A DNA stretch of 64,000 nt, taken from Tritrichomonas musculus. Its lineage: Eukaryota > Parabasalia > Tritrichomonadida > Tritrichomonadidae. The notes under the pieces were generated by a model. The model had not been told where the DNA came from, made no database searches, and saw nothing but the letters and a program-made list of their open reading frames with translations. Each line of letters opens with the position of its first letter. The stretch's first letter is position 1. Below are positions 18,281 through 28,506 of the stretch, in pieces. The DNA lies in contig JAPFFF010000025.1 of assembly GCA_039105265.1 (NCBI GenBank), positions 372,001-436,000 on the forward strand. Reading direction: 5' to 3'. A program made the position numbers and the translations under genes.

Positions 18281-18741
18281 ATTAAGTTTTTAGTTATGAA
18301 GTGTGATTGTTAAAATTGTATTTTGAATTAGAATGGAAAACTTGAAGAGATTTATTTTGTCGAAATTTTGACATAGAAAATTTTTCCGGATCAATTTTAT
18401 TGAAATTCTATTAATAAAAAGATTTACTCTATAAAAATAGACGGACTACTTCAATCAGTTATTTTTAAGATATATCAAAAATATCAAAAAATATTATTTT
18501 TGATAGCAACCGGTTGATATTATTATAAGTGCTATATTATGAATTAATCGAGTGTAAAAAACTTTATAGAAAGTGGATGATATTAATATTAATGCAATAT
18601 CATGAAACTGAGATGAATTTCAATATATTATGAATGCATATATAATTGATAAATAATATATAATTTACTCTGATATTAGAAATTCCATTTCATTTTGTTG
18701 AAAAAGCTCTGACGCTTTCTGATATTTTTCAAAAAGTTAAT
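18281..18741. other. AT-rich promoter side of the ankyrin gene
   Basis: No coding signal. The last bases before the ATG contain TCAAAAAGTTAAT, matching the motif ahead of cassette gene A1. Confidence 0.35.
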
Positions 18742-20013
18742 ATGACAAAAAAAAAAAAAAAAGTCAAAATTATTAATTTATATTCTTTTTCAAAGATGGA
18801 TATTCAAAATCACTTGAAAGAAATGAAGAATTTCACTCAAGAACTTCTTAATTTTTTAGATAATGATGATAATTATGATGAAAACTATTCCAAACTAATT
18901 CAACTAATTAACAATCAACAAATGCTGGAAAATCATCACAAATTCAGAGTAATTCTTTGTATAGTTTCGAAAGTGACAAATAATCACCATCGCACTGCTT
19001 TATTTAACAAGAAAATTGAACAACTTTTTTCGTATTTAAAGGTTTATATAAAAAAGCACATGACGAACGAAGAAATTGCTAAAATTTTCCTCAAAAACAA
19101 AAGAGTTCTACTTTTTCTCATTGAAGAAAAAATTCTTGAATTAAATGAAGATATTAAAATCAGAATGGCCAACTACATGACTTATTACTCCAATTACAGA
19201 AAATACTTTTTCCCTGAAATAAAAGATATTCTCAGTCCTCGAGAAGCCAAGTCGACTGAAAAAAAAATACCAGAAAATTTTGAAGAATTGAGAAAACATG
19301 GTGAAAATGACGACCGTTTATATCAATTAATTCGAAAAGACATGCTTGATGAATTTATTATTTTCCAGAACACAAATAATATTGATTTATCTTCTAATAT
19401 TGAATCATCCGAGTATGAAACAATTCCGTTTATAATGGGCAAAAGTATATCATTGATTGAATGCGCAGCATTCTTCGGATCAATCAACATTTTCAAATAC
19501 CTACAAGTAAATAATATTGAATTAAAGACATCATTGTGGCTTTATGCAATTTGTGGAAATAATTTTGAGATAATTCAAATCTTGCAAGATAATAAAATTC
19601 AGCCGCCAACTCTCAAAAAGTTTGACCATTCAAAAGATGTAAGAAATCAATTTAGTCAAGCTGATCAAGAAGAAGAAGAAGAAGAAGAAGAAGATAAAAA
19701 AGAAGAAATTTCGTATGATTTATGTCTTCAAAAAGCAGTTGAATGTCATCACAATCAAATTGTCTACTTTTTGAAAGAAAATTTCAGCGAAAACATTTCA
19801 TTGAACTTTTTGAAACTGGTTCTGAAAAATTACAATTTTGAATTCATTGAAAAAGATGATATCTGTCCAGATAATTTCCTTTTGTTATGCCGTTATGGTC
19901 ATTATATTCCTGTTGAAGCACTTTTGTCAGGAAACGGAATAGATATTAATAATTTAACAATTTTCAATGGTTTATTTTTTAATGATGTTATATTTATTCA
20001 TTTTTTTGAATGA
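18742..20013 (+). CDS. ankyrin-repeat protein with trichomonad N-terminal module
   Basis: A 423-residue open frame. The first ATG (18742) precedes a Lys run from an A-tract; Met19 at 18796 (M-D-I-Q-N-H-L) fits the homologous remnant at 14852 better and is my preferred start. Residues about 19-190 are the helical module common before trichomonad ankyrin arrays, with N-K-R-V-L-L-F-L-I-E-E-K-I and Y-F-F-P-E-I-K. Residues about 200-400 hold ankyrin-like units (S-L-I-E-C-A-A-F-F-G-S; L-W-L-Y-A-I-C-G-N-N; Q-K-A-V-E-C-H-H-N), interrupted by a poly-Glu run (about 311-321). The last unit reads L-L-S-G-N-G-I-D-I-N, then a short hydrophobic tail and stop. Ankyrin coding continues downstream as separated islands, so this may be a truncated reading of a longer gene. 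Confidence 0.75.
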   Translation: MTKKKKKVKIINLYSFSKMDIQNHLKEMKNFTQELLNFLDNDDNYDENYSKLIQLINNQQMLENHHKFRVILCIVSKVTNNHHRTALFNKKIEQLFSYLKVYIKKHMTNEEIAKIFLKNKRVLLFLIEEKILELNEDIKIRMANYMTYYSNYRKYFFPEIKDILSPREAKSTEKKIPENFEELRKHGENDDRLYQLIRKDMLDEFIIFQNTNNIDLSSNIESSEYETIPFIMGKSISLIECAAFFGSINIFKYLQVNNIELKTSLWLYAICGNNFEIIQILQDNKIQPPTLKKFDHSKDVRNQFSQADQEEEEEEEEDKKEEISYDLCLQKAVECHHNQIVYFLKENFSENISLNFLKLVLKNYNFEFIEKDDICPDNFLLLCRYGHYIPVEALLSGNGIDINNLTIFNGLFFNDVIFIHFFE

Positions 20014-20040
20014 AATTTTCATTTAATATTTTTGAATACA

Positions 20041-23019
20041 ACACCGTTATGTATTGCACTCGAGAAAAATCATAGTGAAATTGCTAAACTTTTAATTTCA
20101 AGACCAGAAATTGATGTGAACAAGATATCAATTTATATTCAATTTTTTGAATAACATTCAAAAAGTTTTTATTTTTTAATATAATTCCAAATTATAAATA
20201 TTTTAAATTATGTTTTAAAAATATAAATATTTTAAAAATAGAATTTTCAGTTATAAATGATTAATGAAGTTCAGTGTTTTTATTTTAATGTAATTTGAAT
20301 TTAAAAAATTTAATGATAAAGTTGTCAAAAAAGATTTTTAAATTACATTCCAAATCAATTATTTTTTTGAAATTCTAAATATTAATATATTAATAAAATT
20401 TACAAAGAATTTTTATATCGAATTTTAAATATATCTTCATTTAATCTAATTTTAAATGTATTTTTAAATAAAATTACATATTTTTTTCTATTCATACAAC
20501 TCCTCTTATCAGTGCAGTTTCAAAAGAAAATGCTGAATTGGTCAAAATTTTATTATCAAGATCAGATATCCAAGTTAATACTTTTGGAATTTTTTTTTAA
20601 ATATTTTCGCTAATGAAATTATATTTTATTGATTTCAATAGAATTTTTATTCAATTAGTTGAATTGGATTCAAAATCATAAAATTGAATTCAGTTTATAT
20701 TTAAATATTAAAATCACATTTCATATTTTTTACATTTAATTCAATTTTTATTGTATAATATTTAATAATATTTAAAACAATCTTTTTAATTCAATTTTTG
20801 AAATAATTTTTTGAATTGGATTAAAAAAAATAATTTTATTATATTTTAAATGAAAATATTTTTTAATCACATTCTTATTCTAAAATTTTAATATAATTTA
20901 AAAATTAAATATTTGAATTATATTTTTGCCAATTGGTATTTTTATACAATTCTATAATTTAGTTTTTCAATACAATTCCAAATTAAAATATTTTTTATGA
21001 AATTAGGAAAATAAATTTTCATAAAATTTCAAATAAAATATTAATTATACAGCTTTGCATGCTGCTTGTAGATGTAGAAATGTTGAGATAGTTAATTTAT
21101 TACTAACAAAACCTGAACTTGATGTCAATTTAATTCTTATTTCCAATATCAGTTTTCAAATGAAGTTTATAATTTTTTTATTTTAATTATGTTTTTTAAT
21201 TTAGTTTTTTTATAAGATATCAATTAAACTATTTTAATAACATTCCATATCATTTTAAAAAAATGAAATTTTGAAAAATATTTATTTATTTAATTTTTTA
21301 TCAAATATTTCAATCCAATTTCAATTGAAAATATATAAATGAAATTTTAAATCAATTATTTCAATCCAATTTTTTTTGAATAAATTTAATAAAATTTCCA
21401 TTCAAATATTTTTAATCACATTTATAAATCTTTTTTTTTTTTAATGAGATTTTAAATGCATATATTTTTTAATTATGTTTAAAATACATTATTTTTAAAT
21501 AGAATTCTTAAAATCTGTATTTTTAATATAATTTTAAAATTGATTAGTTCAATACAGTTTTTAATTATTTATTTTAATACAATTTCACACAAAAAAATTA
21601 ATCAAATTAAAAAAAAAATTATTTATTTATAAAATTACAAATAAACAAAGCATTTTTATAAAACACCATTAATTATTGCTGTTCAAAGAAATTCGCCTCA
21701 AATTGTTGAACTTTTATTATCACGAAAAGATATTGACATCAATTATAAAGAAATTTAATCTTTAATAATTGAATCATATTTCTTTTTGAATATTTTTATT
21801 ATATTCTTAAACAAATATTTTAATCACATTTGATGCTTGCTGTTTAAATTACGTTAACAATAATAATATTTAATGAAATTCTAAATATAAAATTAAATTA
21901 CATTTTATTTCATTTTTTTAATCACATTTGAAAATCAAATATTTTTAATTATATTTATAAATCAAGTGTTCAAATTGGATTTTAAATGATTTTTTTTAAT
22001 AACGTTAAAAATAAATAATTTTTATGACATTATCATACAAAGTTTAAATAAAATAGAAAATAATTTTTTTAATGAAATTTCTTCAAATAATTTTTTTAAT
22101 TCAATTTCAACATAAAAATAATTTTTTTATTTCGTTCATTTTTAAATTTTAAATGATATTCCAACAAATTTTGTTTTGATGAAAACGCATTGTATTTTGC
22201 TGTTGAAGATAATTTTGTCGAAATCGTTAAACTTTTATTATCGAATCCCAACACTGATGTTAACATTAAAAGTATTTTAAAAAAAGCAATATATTTTTAA
22301 TAACATTTCTAAATATTTTTTTTTTTAAATCACATTCAAATTCAAAAATTTTGATTTCATTTTTATTTCAATTTTTCAATAAAATTTCAATATATTTTTT
22401 TTCAATTGCGTTTCAAAAAATATATTTACTTCATTTCACAATTAAAAATTTCCATAATATTCAAAATCAAAGTTTTTTTTAAATAGTGTTTAAATATTTG
22501 ATTATTTATCCAATTTTATTTATATATTTCAATTACATTTCCAATAATATTATTCAATGACATTTCAAATAAATAAATAATTATTAATGAAATTTATGAT
22601 TATTAATGTTTTGAATGAAATTTAATCTTTTATTTTTCAATACCATTTAAAATTTATTATTTAAATGATATTTCTATCAACTTTTTGAAATAAAATTTTT
22701 TATCTAAATTTTTAAATGACATTTCACCGTATACATTTTTAAATGATGTTTAAAGTTTTATATATTTGAACGACATTTTTCTTTGTGTTTCATCACACTC
22801 CTCTGCATTTAGCAGTCCAAACATCTGAAAAAGAAATAATCAAACTTTTTCTTGATCATAAAGGAACCGAAGTCAACATTGTTGATAAAATCTTCATTGA
22901 TATATTCATCAGATTTGAAATAGTATTATTATGGTATTTTTAAACATTCATGGAAAAAACCAGTTGAATTGACCAAAGACCAAGAAATAATTAACTTATT
23001 TAACAATCACACTTCATAA
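20041..23019 (+). pseudogene. six isolated ankyrin-repeat islands and a terminal island
   Basis: Six clean ankyrin units, each about 28-32 codons without a stop, lie at 20041-20124, 20496-20582, 21049-21132, 21663-21749, 22178-22270 and 22794-22889. Each begins at the T-P-L/T-A-L helix cap and ends at the D-V-N that normally leads into the next repeat. A last island (22945-23019) reads W-K-K-P-V-E-L-T and ends at a TAA, as a normal C-terminus would. Between them lie 371, 466, 530, 428, 523 and 55 bp of AT-rich sequence with many stops. All breaks fall at the same ankyrin phase. I see no GT...AG boundaries. It may be an expanded, dying gene or one that uses unknown processing. Confidence 0.7.
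20125..22793 (+). repeat. degenerate ~28-bp minisatellite spacers between ankyrin islands
   Basis: The spacers are built from imperfect units of about 25-30 bp with the shape TTTTTAAT-n-A-n-ATTT-n-AAAT, then four to eight bases. The clearest run is at about 21410-21590, where six or seven successive units can be read. The same style of unit fills all five long spacers. The islands themselves interrupt the array. I could not align every unit by eye; the period is approximate. Confidence 0.6.
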
Positions 23020-23051
23020 GTAAAATCTTAATTTTTTTTAAAAAAAAACTT

Positions 23052-23698
23052 TTTTTTTTATGTCTAACTAATGAGTGGCGATATTCAATTGATATATTAT
23101 TTAAAACAAATTGAAATAAATTCCAATAATGTGAATAGATTGATTTATTCTCTTCAAATAGAAATGAATAAAATCATAAATATTCTTTGTAATGTAATGT
23201 AATGCTTTGTTCTCATTTAAATGCGAATTCAATTTTTTACAAAAAAAAAAAAAAAAAGATAATTGTAGCTTTTCAAAGTTTGTTTACTTAATTATTTGAT
23301 GCTCTCAACATATGGATGAATCTTTGCTTCGTCAACATCATCGAGCCTGTATTCCTTGTCGTATGCAAACTTATTAAAAAGTTCCTCGAAAGTCAGCCTT
23401 TCGTCGGTGTCTTCTGACCAGCACTTCTCGATCACTCCTCTGAAAGACTCCTTGATTGGCTGGTCGATCACTGGCCTGCAACCATCGAGAACCTGCTGCA
23501 TGTGCCTGTGCGCATGCCTCTCCTCACCGATTGGCTCTTTTCCTGTCAGAATTTTGTACATCAAAATTGCAAACGAGTATACGTCAGCCGAGAAATCGTA
23601 CTCTCCTTTAATGACCTCCGGGGCCATGTAAAGTGGTGTCCCGATTTTTGCATCCAACTTTTGGCCTTCTTCGAGATATGCTGATGACGTAAAACCTG
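23052..23698 (-). repeat. inverted duplication, right arm
   Basis: Reverse-complement copy of 17657-18280. It ends at the CAGGTTTTACGTC boundary at 23698, where a short repeat of ATGCTGATGACG follows, and then the 65-bp repeat copy 2. The kinase N-lobe present at the left arm is absent here, so this arm is the derived copy. Confidence 0.85.
23292..23698 (-). pseudogene. kinase C-lobe fragment (derived copy)
   Basis: An open frame of 121 codons from a TTG, plus a few upstream codons to the duplication edge, with no ATG. It reads G-T-P-L-Y-M-A-P-E-V, D-V-Y-S-F-A-I-L-M-Y and the usual kinase C-terminal helices, 120 of 121 residues identical to 17698-18063. It has no N-lobe or catalytic loop. 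The preserved frame reflects recent copying rather than function. Confidence 0.8.
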
Positions 23699-23740
23699 AT
23701 ATGCTGATGACGGAAAAACTAAAGTTTAATTCAAAAAACA

Positions 23741-23805
23741 GTTACTTAATTGAAATGACGATCAAAAAGTTTATATTTCAATTGTTAAGGGAGTAGTCCA
23801 ATTTA
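23741..23805 (+). repeat. 65-bp direct repeat, copy 2
   Basis: Identical to 16359-16423, same strand. It sits 42 bp outside the right duplication arm. In copy 1 the block lies 1.2 kb upstream of the left arm, between convergent genes. Confidence 0.85.
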
Positions 23806-24127
23806 CATTTTTCAATCAAAATTTCATATTTTAGCGATGATGAAAAAATTGTATTTTCTCCATGTTTAAAAAAGATACAAAATTAATTTATATATATTTA
23901 TAAATATCAAATGCAGAATAATTTATATTTTATATTTAGAAAAAAAAATATCTCAGTAAGTGGAATATCGAGCAAGTTTTTTATTTATTATAAAATATCA
24001 TATTGAAAACGTTTTACCTTTCACTTACATAATAGAAAAAATTCAATAAGCTTGTAAAATTATGTCAAATTGAATAAAAATTTAAAAATTTGAGTGAATA
24101 TTTGTGCATTTTACATTATTTTTTTTA

Positions 24128-25426
24128 ATGCAAAATAACTTTCATCTAATATTGAATGGGGAATTTTTCAATATTCCTTCAAATTTCGTTAGGATGAATG
24201 ATATTTCTCAAAACATTTATATATCCCTTAAAAAAAATGCCCAATATATTATTAAATCAAATATTAGTAAGGAAGTAATGCAATCATTTATCAATTATTT
24301 GACTCAAAACGAATTACCAAATATTACCGCGCAAAATAAAATAGAGTATTATCAATTAAGCAAAGAATTTAATATAATGGGAAATCTTCTATATTTACAT
24401 CAAGATACAGTTGAAAGTTATTTACACAATATAGACATATTAAAAGATCAATCGATAAATGACAAATCTCAATTTGAAGAAATTATTTCAAATTTTCTTG
24501 ATGATTATTTACTAAATTGCGGAGAAGAACTATTCTATGCCCCTATTCAATCTTTATATAGAATATTTAACAACGAAAATAGAAAATTGACCAATCAAAA
24601 TCTTTGCTACAACTTAATAAAACAGCATTTTGACAAAACAAAAGACAGCACCATTTTTTCTCTTCTTCCATTATTGGATGGCGAAAATCTTAGCGAAGAA
24701 AACATCAGAGATTCGATTGAATCCAGAAATAAAAGATTAGGAATGATGCCAAATATTGAATTTTCATATTTTTTACAAAAAGATGATGAAATAAAAAAAT
24801 TGAAAGAAGAAATAAAACGAATTGAAAATGATAAAAACGAAGAAGTGAAAAAATTACTTGAAATAATACAAGAGTTTCGATTTTATTTAAATTATGAATA
24901 TAAATCGAAATATCTGAAATATAAATTCTTCATTCCGATTGGAAAACAATGGAATAATGTAAATGATCGTAATCATATTACGCTAACTGACAACGATACA
25001 ACATTCACAGTTATTTGTTCATCAAGTCTTGATGATAATTATCACTGTTTAAAAAACTTATTTACTGGAAAGAAAGAAGTTGAAGGCAATGTAAGATGGG
25101 CCTCTGTTCAATCTCCTAAATCACCTCAATCTATAACCATCTGTTTTTCCGTTCCTGTTGCAGCAAATGTCCTATCTATGACTTCAAGAGAAGGTTGGAA
25201 AGATCAAGCTCCAACAAACTTTCGAATTCTTGCTTCTAATGATCAAAAAAGTTTCGTATTACTGAAAAAATATGCCGGAATTGACTGGGATGAGAATGAA
25301 GTAAAACTGTTTATATTCATGAATGAGAATTCTTATTCATGCTATAAAATTGAATTTACAGCATCGCTCAGTCCTAATAATTATTATGGATTAGCTGATT
25401 TGAATATAGGCGTTATTATCGAATAA
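24128..25426 (+). CDS. BTB-like protein with C-terminal F5/8 type C (discoidin) domain
   Basis: A 432-residue protein. The frame opens on GTG at 24104; the ATG at 24128 starts M-Q-N-N-F-H-L-I-L-N-G, the usual entry into the trichomonad BTB-like fold (about 5-90). A helical BACK-like segment runs to about 215, then a charged coiled coil (about 218-255). Residues about 275-430 are an F5/8C jelly roll: F-T-G-K, V-R-W-A-S-V-Q-S-P, S-I-T-I-C-F-S-V-P-V, R-I-L-A-S-N-D-Q-K-S-F and Y-Y-G-L-A-D-L-N. This combination is a large family in Tritrichomonas. It has no signal peptide, so it is likely cytosolic, perhaps a Cullin-3-type adaptor; that role is inferred from BTB proteins in general. Confidence 0.85.
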   Translation: MQNNFHLILNGEFFNIPSNFVRMNDISQNIYISLKKNAQYIIKSNISKEVMQSFINYLTQNELPNITAQNKIEYYQLSKEFNIMGNLLYLHQDTVESYLHNIDILKDQSINDKSQFEEIISNFLDDYLLNCGEELFYAPIQSLYRIFNNENRKLTNQNLCYNLIKQHFDKTKDSTIFSLLPLLDGENLSEENIRDSIESRNKRLGMMPNIEFSYFLQKDDEIKKLKEEIKRIENDKNEEVKKLLEIIQEFRFYLNYEYKSKYLKYKFFIPIGKQWNNVNDRNHITLTDNDTTFTVICSSSLDDNYHCLKNLFTGKKEVEGNVRWASVQSPKSPQSITICFSVPVAANVLSMTSREGWKDQAPTNFRILASNDQKSFVLLKKYAGIDWDENEVKLFIFMNENSYSCYKIEFTASLSPNNYYGLADLNIGVIIE

Positions 25427-25607
25427 AATCAATTCTGATAATTATATTTAATTAAATCTCTTTGAATTAAAAGTCTTTTTTTTTTTAATATTCTGATGTG
25501 ACCATATTGATTTAGGTCTGTATTGACACTTTCATGTACTAAAAAATTAAAAATTTAAAAGTTTTTAACAAACAATGATGAATAAAAACTTTTAAATTTG
25601 ATAAGAT

Positions 25608-25735
25608 TGTTGACAACGTTGACATCGTTATTTCAACGTTAAATATCAACGGATTTTTTCTTTGAAAGTGATCGTCAAAATAAATGTCACTTTTGTCTTT
25701 CTATCGTCATTGATTCAAAGTTGAAATTTTTAAAA
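25608..25735 (-). repeat. fragment related to the hAT-like element at 34663
   Basis: Closely similar to the reverse complement of about 35570-35690: both carry GACAACGTT, then CGTTATTTCAACGT, GATCGTC, and CACTTTT...CTATCGTC-TTGATT. No second end or target duplication is obvious, so it is a fragment or a diverged copy. Confidence 0.6.
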
Positions 25736-26115
25736 TTAAATTAGGAAAGCGAAGTAGTGACTAAAAAAGATTTCATCCTCACATATTCAACAATTAATCT
25801 TAATTTACACCAAATTCTCAATAAAATATCATTCTTATTTACTCCCAGTTTACTTCCATATACTTGTTATTTATCTTATATTTCAAAAAACCTTATATTT
25901 ACTCATTTTTTTATTAATTGACCTTTTTTGTGGCCGAATTCACCTTTAATTTCGCCTTTTCTTTATAATTTTTAATAATATATTTTTTCAATATGGAATA
26001 AACGGGCGAAAGGTCAAAAAAAAGTTGGGGGATTTATATAGAGCTTGTTTCCAACCTCTCATATTTTTTTTAAAAAATTCAAATCGTATGACCATTTATC
26101 TTATCAATTTCAGAA

Positions 26116-28506
26116 ATGGATGAATATGTAATTTTTCAAGGGATAAGGTTCCAACTACACCATAATGATTTCACAGCTTCAGTATTTGATTCTCGACAAA
26201 CACCTGGAGATGTAACGATCCCTCGATCCATTGTCTACAACTCACAAGAATATATAATAACATCAATCAAAGAACGATCATTTTTAAACAACATGCATAT
26301 CAGATCCATTCAATTTTCGCCACTTTCCGAAGTTCGTTACATAGAAAAATACGGTTTATCCTCATCATCACTTACCCGCATTACATTTCCAGCGAGTTTT
26401 GAAAAAATGGAAGACTGGTCATTTTGCTCCACTAATATAAGTGAAATATCAGTAGCTCCAGGGAATCCCTACTACAAATCTCTCGACAAAATGATACTGA
26501 TAGGAAAATCAGATATCAAAAGTGACAATTTTGATTCAATTTTTTTTGCAAGCAAAAGTTTACAAACGGTTTTAATTCCAAGTTACATTTCGTATTTCAA
26601 ATCGCATTGCTTTTCAAATTGTGACAATCTCAAAATAATTGAATTCACAAGTGATTCAAATTTAATTTTGATTGAAAAAAATGCATTTACAACTTGTTCT
26701 ATTGAGCAAATTACTATTCCTTCATCTGCCAGGCTTGAAGAAGGCTGGTGCAACTGCATATCGAATCTAACAAACGTCATAATCAGTCCAGAGAGTGAAT
26801 TTTATGACTACCTTGATGAGAATAAAAAAATCATTTATGACAAAGAAAAGTTAGAAATTGTCTTTGCAAGTCGCGATATTAAAGAAGTAAACATTCCGTA
26901 TTACATTAAGCGAATTTGTGAAAGTGCTTTTGCAAATTGTGAACTCTTAGAAAAAGTGGAAATACCAGAAGATTCTGAACTTGTTTCTATAGGAAAAGCT
27001 GCTTTTAATGGAACTCTTATATCTGAAATTTCGATTCCAAATCACGTGAAAAAAATTGAGAGTTCTACATTTAGCGAGTGTGACTGTTTGGAAACCGTTA
27101 TTTTAAATATGAATTCTGACCTTGAGGCTATTGGAAAATATGCTTTTATTGAGTCAATTATCATCACAATTATCATTCCTAAACATACAAAAAAAATCGG
27201 TAAACGTGCTTTTCAATATTGTGAAAATCTGAAAAATGTCATTTTTTGCACCGATTGTGAAGTTGAAATTCTCAGAGATTATTCATTCGCTTCTACTCTA
27301 ATTGAAAAGATAACAATTCCAAAATCAGTGAAGGTAATTGGTAAAAGATGCTTTGATGAATGTAAAATGTTAAAAAGCATTCAATTCCAAAGAGATTCAC
27401 AATTGGAATTTATTGATTCTGAAGCTTTTTCACAAACAATAATTAAAAGCATAACAATTCCTAAAAAAGTTAAAAAAATGGGGAAAAGAGTTTTCTTTCG
27501 ATGTATAAGTTTGGAAACCGTTAATCTTGAAGAAGGTTCTGAACTTCAATCTATTGGAAAAAGTACTTTTCAAGGTTCGAATGTAGATATATTTGGAATT
27601 CCAGAAAAATTGACAGATCTTCAAGAAGGATGGTGTCATGGCACTGATTCGTTATCTACAATATGTGTGTCACCAAAAAACAAGAAATTCATTATGATTA
27701 ACACAATTATTCTTGCTGGAAAACGAGATGAAAACAGTGAATATTATGACACAGTAATGTTCGTTAGTCATGATGTGGATGAGGTAACAATTCCTTCTTT
27801 TATAAAATATTTTAATCCTTATTCATTTGCTGTTACCTCCTATTTATTACGGATTAATTTCACCGAAGATTCAAATCTTTTGTCCATTGGTGCAAATGCA
27901 TTCAATTCTTCTGCTCTTGAGCAGATTCAAATTCCTGCAAACGTGGAAACACTTGAAGATGGTTGGTGCAATTTTACTGAATGTTTGGTTAATGTTTCTA
28001 TTTCGCCAAAAAATAAAAATTTCATGTTCCTTCCCGACCAAAATAAAATAATGATCGGTAAATCAAATATCGAACAAGATGATTTTGATATTTTAATGTT
28101 CGCTTGTCGTGACATTAAAAATGTAGTTGTGCCCAGTTATATTAAGCGTATCAATTCGTCAGCATTTTTCGAATGCAGACATTTAAAAAATGTCGAAATT
28201 TCGGATGATTCTCAACTTCAATCTATTGGTGATTGTTGCTTTTCTTATACTACAGTTCGAAGAATAACACTTCCTAAAAATGTTGTATCATCTGGCTCAA
28301 TGACTTTTAGTTTTACTAGTCTTTATTCTTTTGAAGCTCTTGCAGAAACATTCTCTTTTGGAGAAGACGTGTTTGAGCACACTATAATGGAAACTATTTC
28401 GCTTCCAAATGCTCATAGAGTACACAATACAAAAGAAATTAATACATATAATACTGATTTTAATACTTTTTCATTTTTTGTCTGTGCAAATGCTGTAATT
28501 GATTAA
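26116..28506 (+). CDS. BspA-like leucine-rich-repeat protein, cytosolic type
   Basis: A 796-residue protein from ATG with no signal peptide or membrane helix. The N-terminus (F-Q-G-I-R-F, then I-P-R-S, then E-Y-I-I-T-S-I) matches the start of the LRR gene at 61425-63668, so they are one subfamily. Most of the protein is TpLRR/BspA units of 20-24 residues (L-x-x-I-x-I-P-x-x-V-K-x-I-G-x-x-A-F-x-x-C). Three insert modules of the type L-E-E/D-G-W-C, I-S-P-x-N/E and I-x-I-G-K occur near 215, 505 and 620. BspA repeats bind protein or glycan; the lack of a signal peptide suggests an internal or non-classically exported protein. Its last about 60 residues diverge from the consensus. Confidence 0.9.
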   Translation: MDEYVIFQGIRFQLHHNDFTASVFDSRQTPGDVTIPRSIVYNSQEYIITSIKERSFLNNMHIRSIQFSPLSEVRYIEKYGLSSSSLTRITFPASFEKMEDWSFCSTNISEISVAPGNPYYKSLDKMILIGKSDIKSDNFDSIFFASKSLQTVLIPSYISYFKSHCFSNCDNLKIIEFTSDSNLILIEKNAFTTCSIEQITIPSSARLEEGWCNCISNLTNVIISPESEFYDYLDENKKIIYDKEKLEIVFASRDIKEVNIPYYIKRICESAFANCELLEKVEIPEDSELVSIGKAAFNGTLISEISIPNHVKKIESSTFSECDCLETVILNMNSDLEAIGKYAFIESIIITIIIPKHTKKIGKRAFQYCENLKNVIFCTDCEVEILRDYSFASTLIEKITIPKSVKVIGKRCFDECKMLKSIQFQRDSQLEFIDSEAFSQTIIKSITIPKKVKKMGKRVFFRCISLETVNLEEGSELQSIGKSTFQGSNVDIFGIPEKLTDLQEGWCHGTDSLSTICVSPKNKKFIMINTIILAGKRDENSEYYDTVMFVSHDVDEVTIPSFIKYFNPYSFAVTSYLLRINFTEDSNLLSIGANAFNSSALEQIQIPANVETLEDGWCNFTECLVNVSISPKNKNFMFLPDQNKIMIGKSNIEQDDFDILMFACRDIKNVVVPSYIKRINSSAFFECRHLKNVEISDDSQLQSIGDCCFSYTTVRRITLPKNVVSSGSMTFSFTSLYSFEALAETFSFGEDVFEHTIMETISLPNAHRVHNTKEINTYNTDFNTFSFFVCANAVID

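Noticed and set aside
20125-22793. Treating the ankyrin spacers as ordinary introns.
   Set aside because: No GT donors or AG acceptors are shared at the island borders, and trichomonad introns have strongly conserved ends.
26116-28506. Regularly spaced repeated words in the LRR genes (also 53335-57411 and 61425-63668) that could suggest a CRISPR or satellite array.
   Set aside because: The period corresponds to LRR units in an open frame with varied codons; there are no constant repeats with unique spacers.
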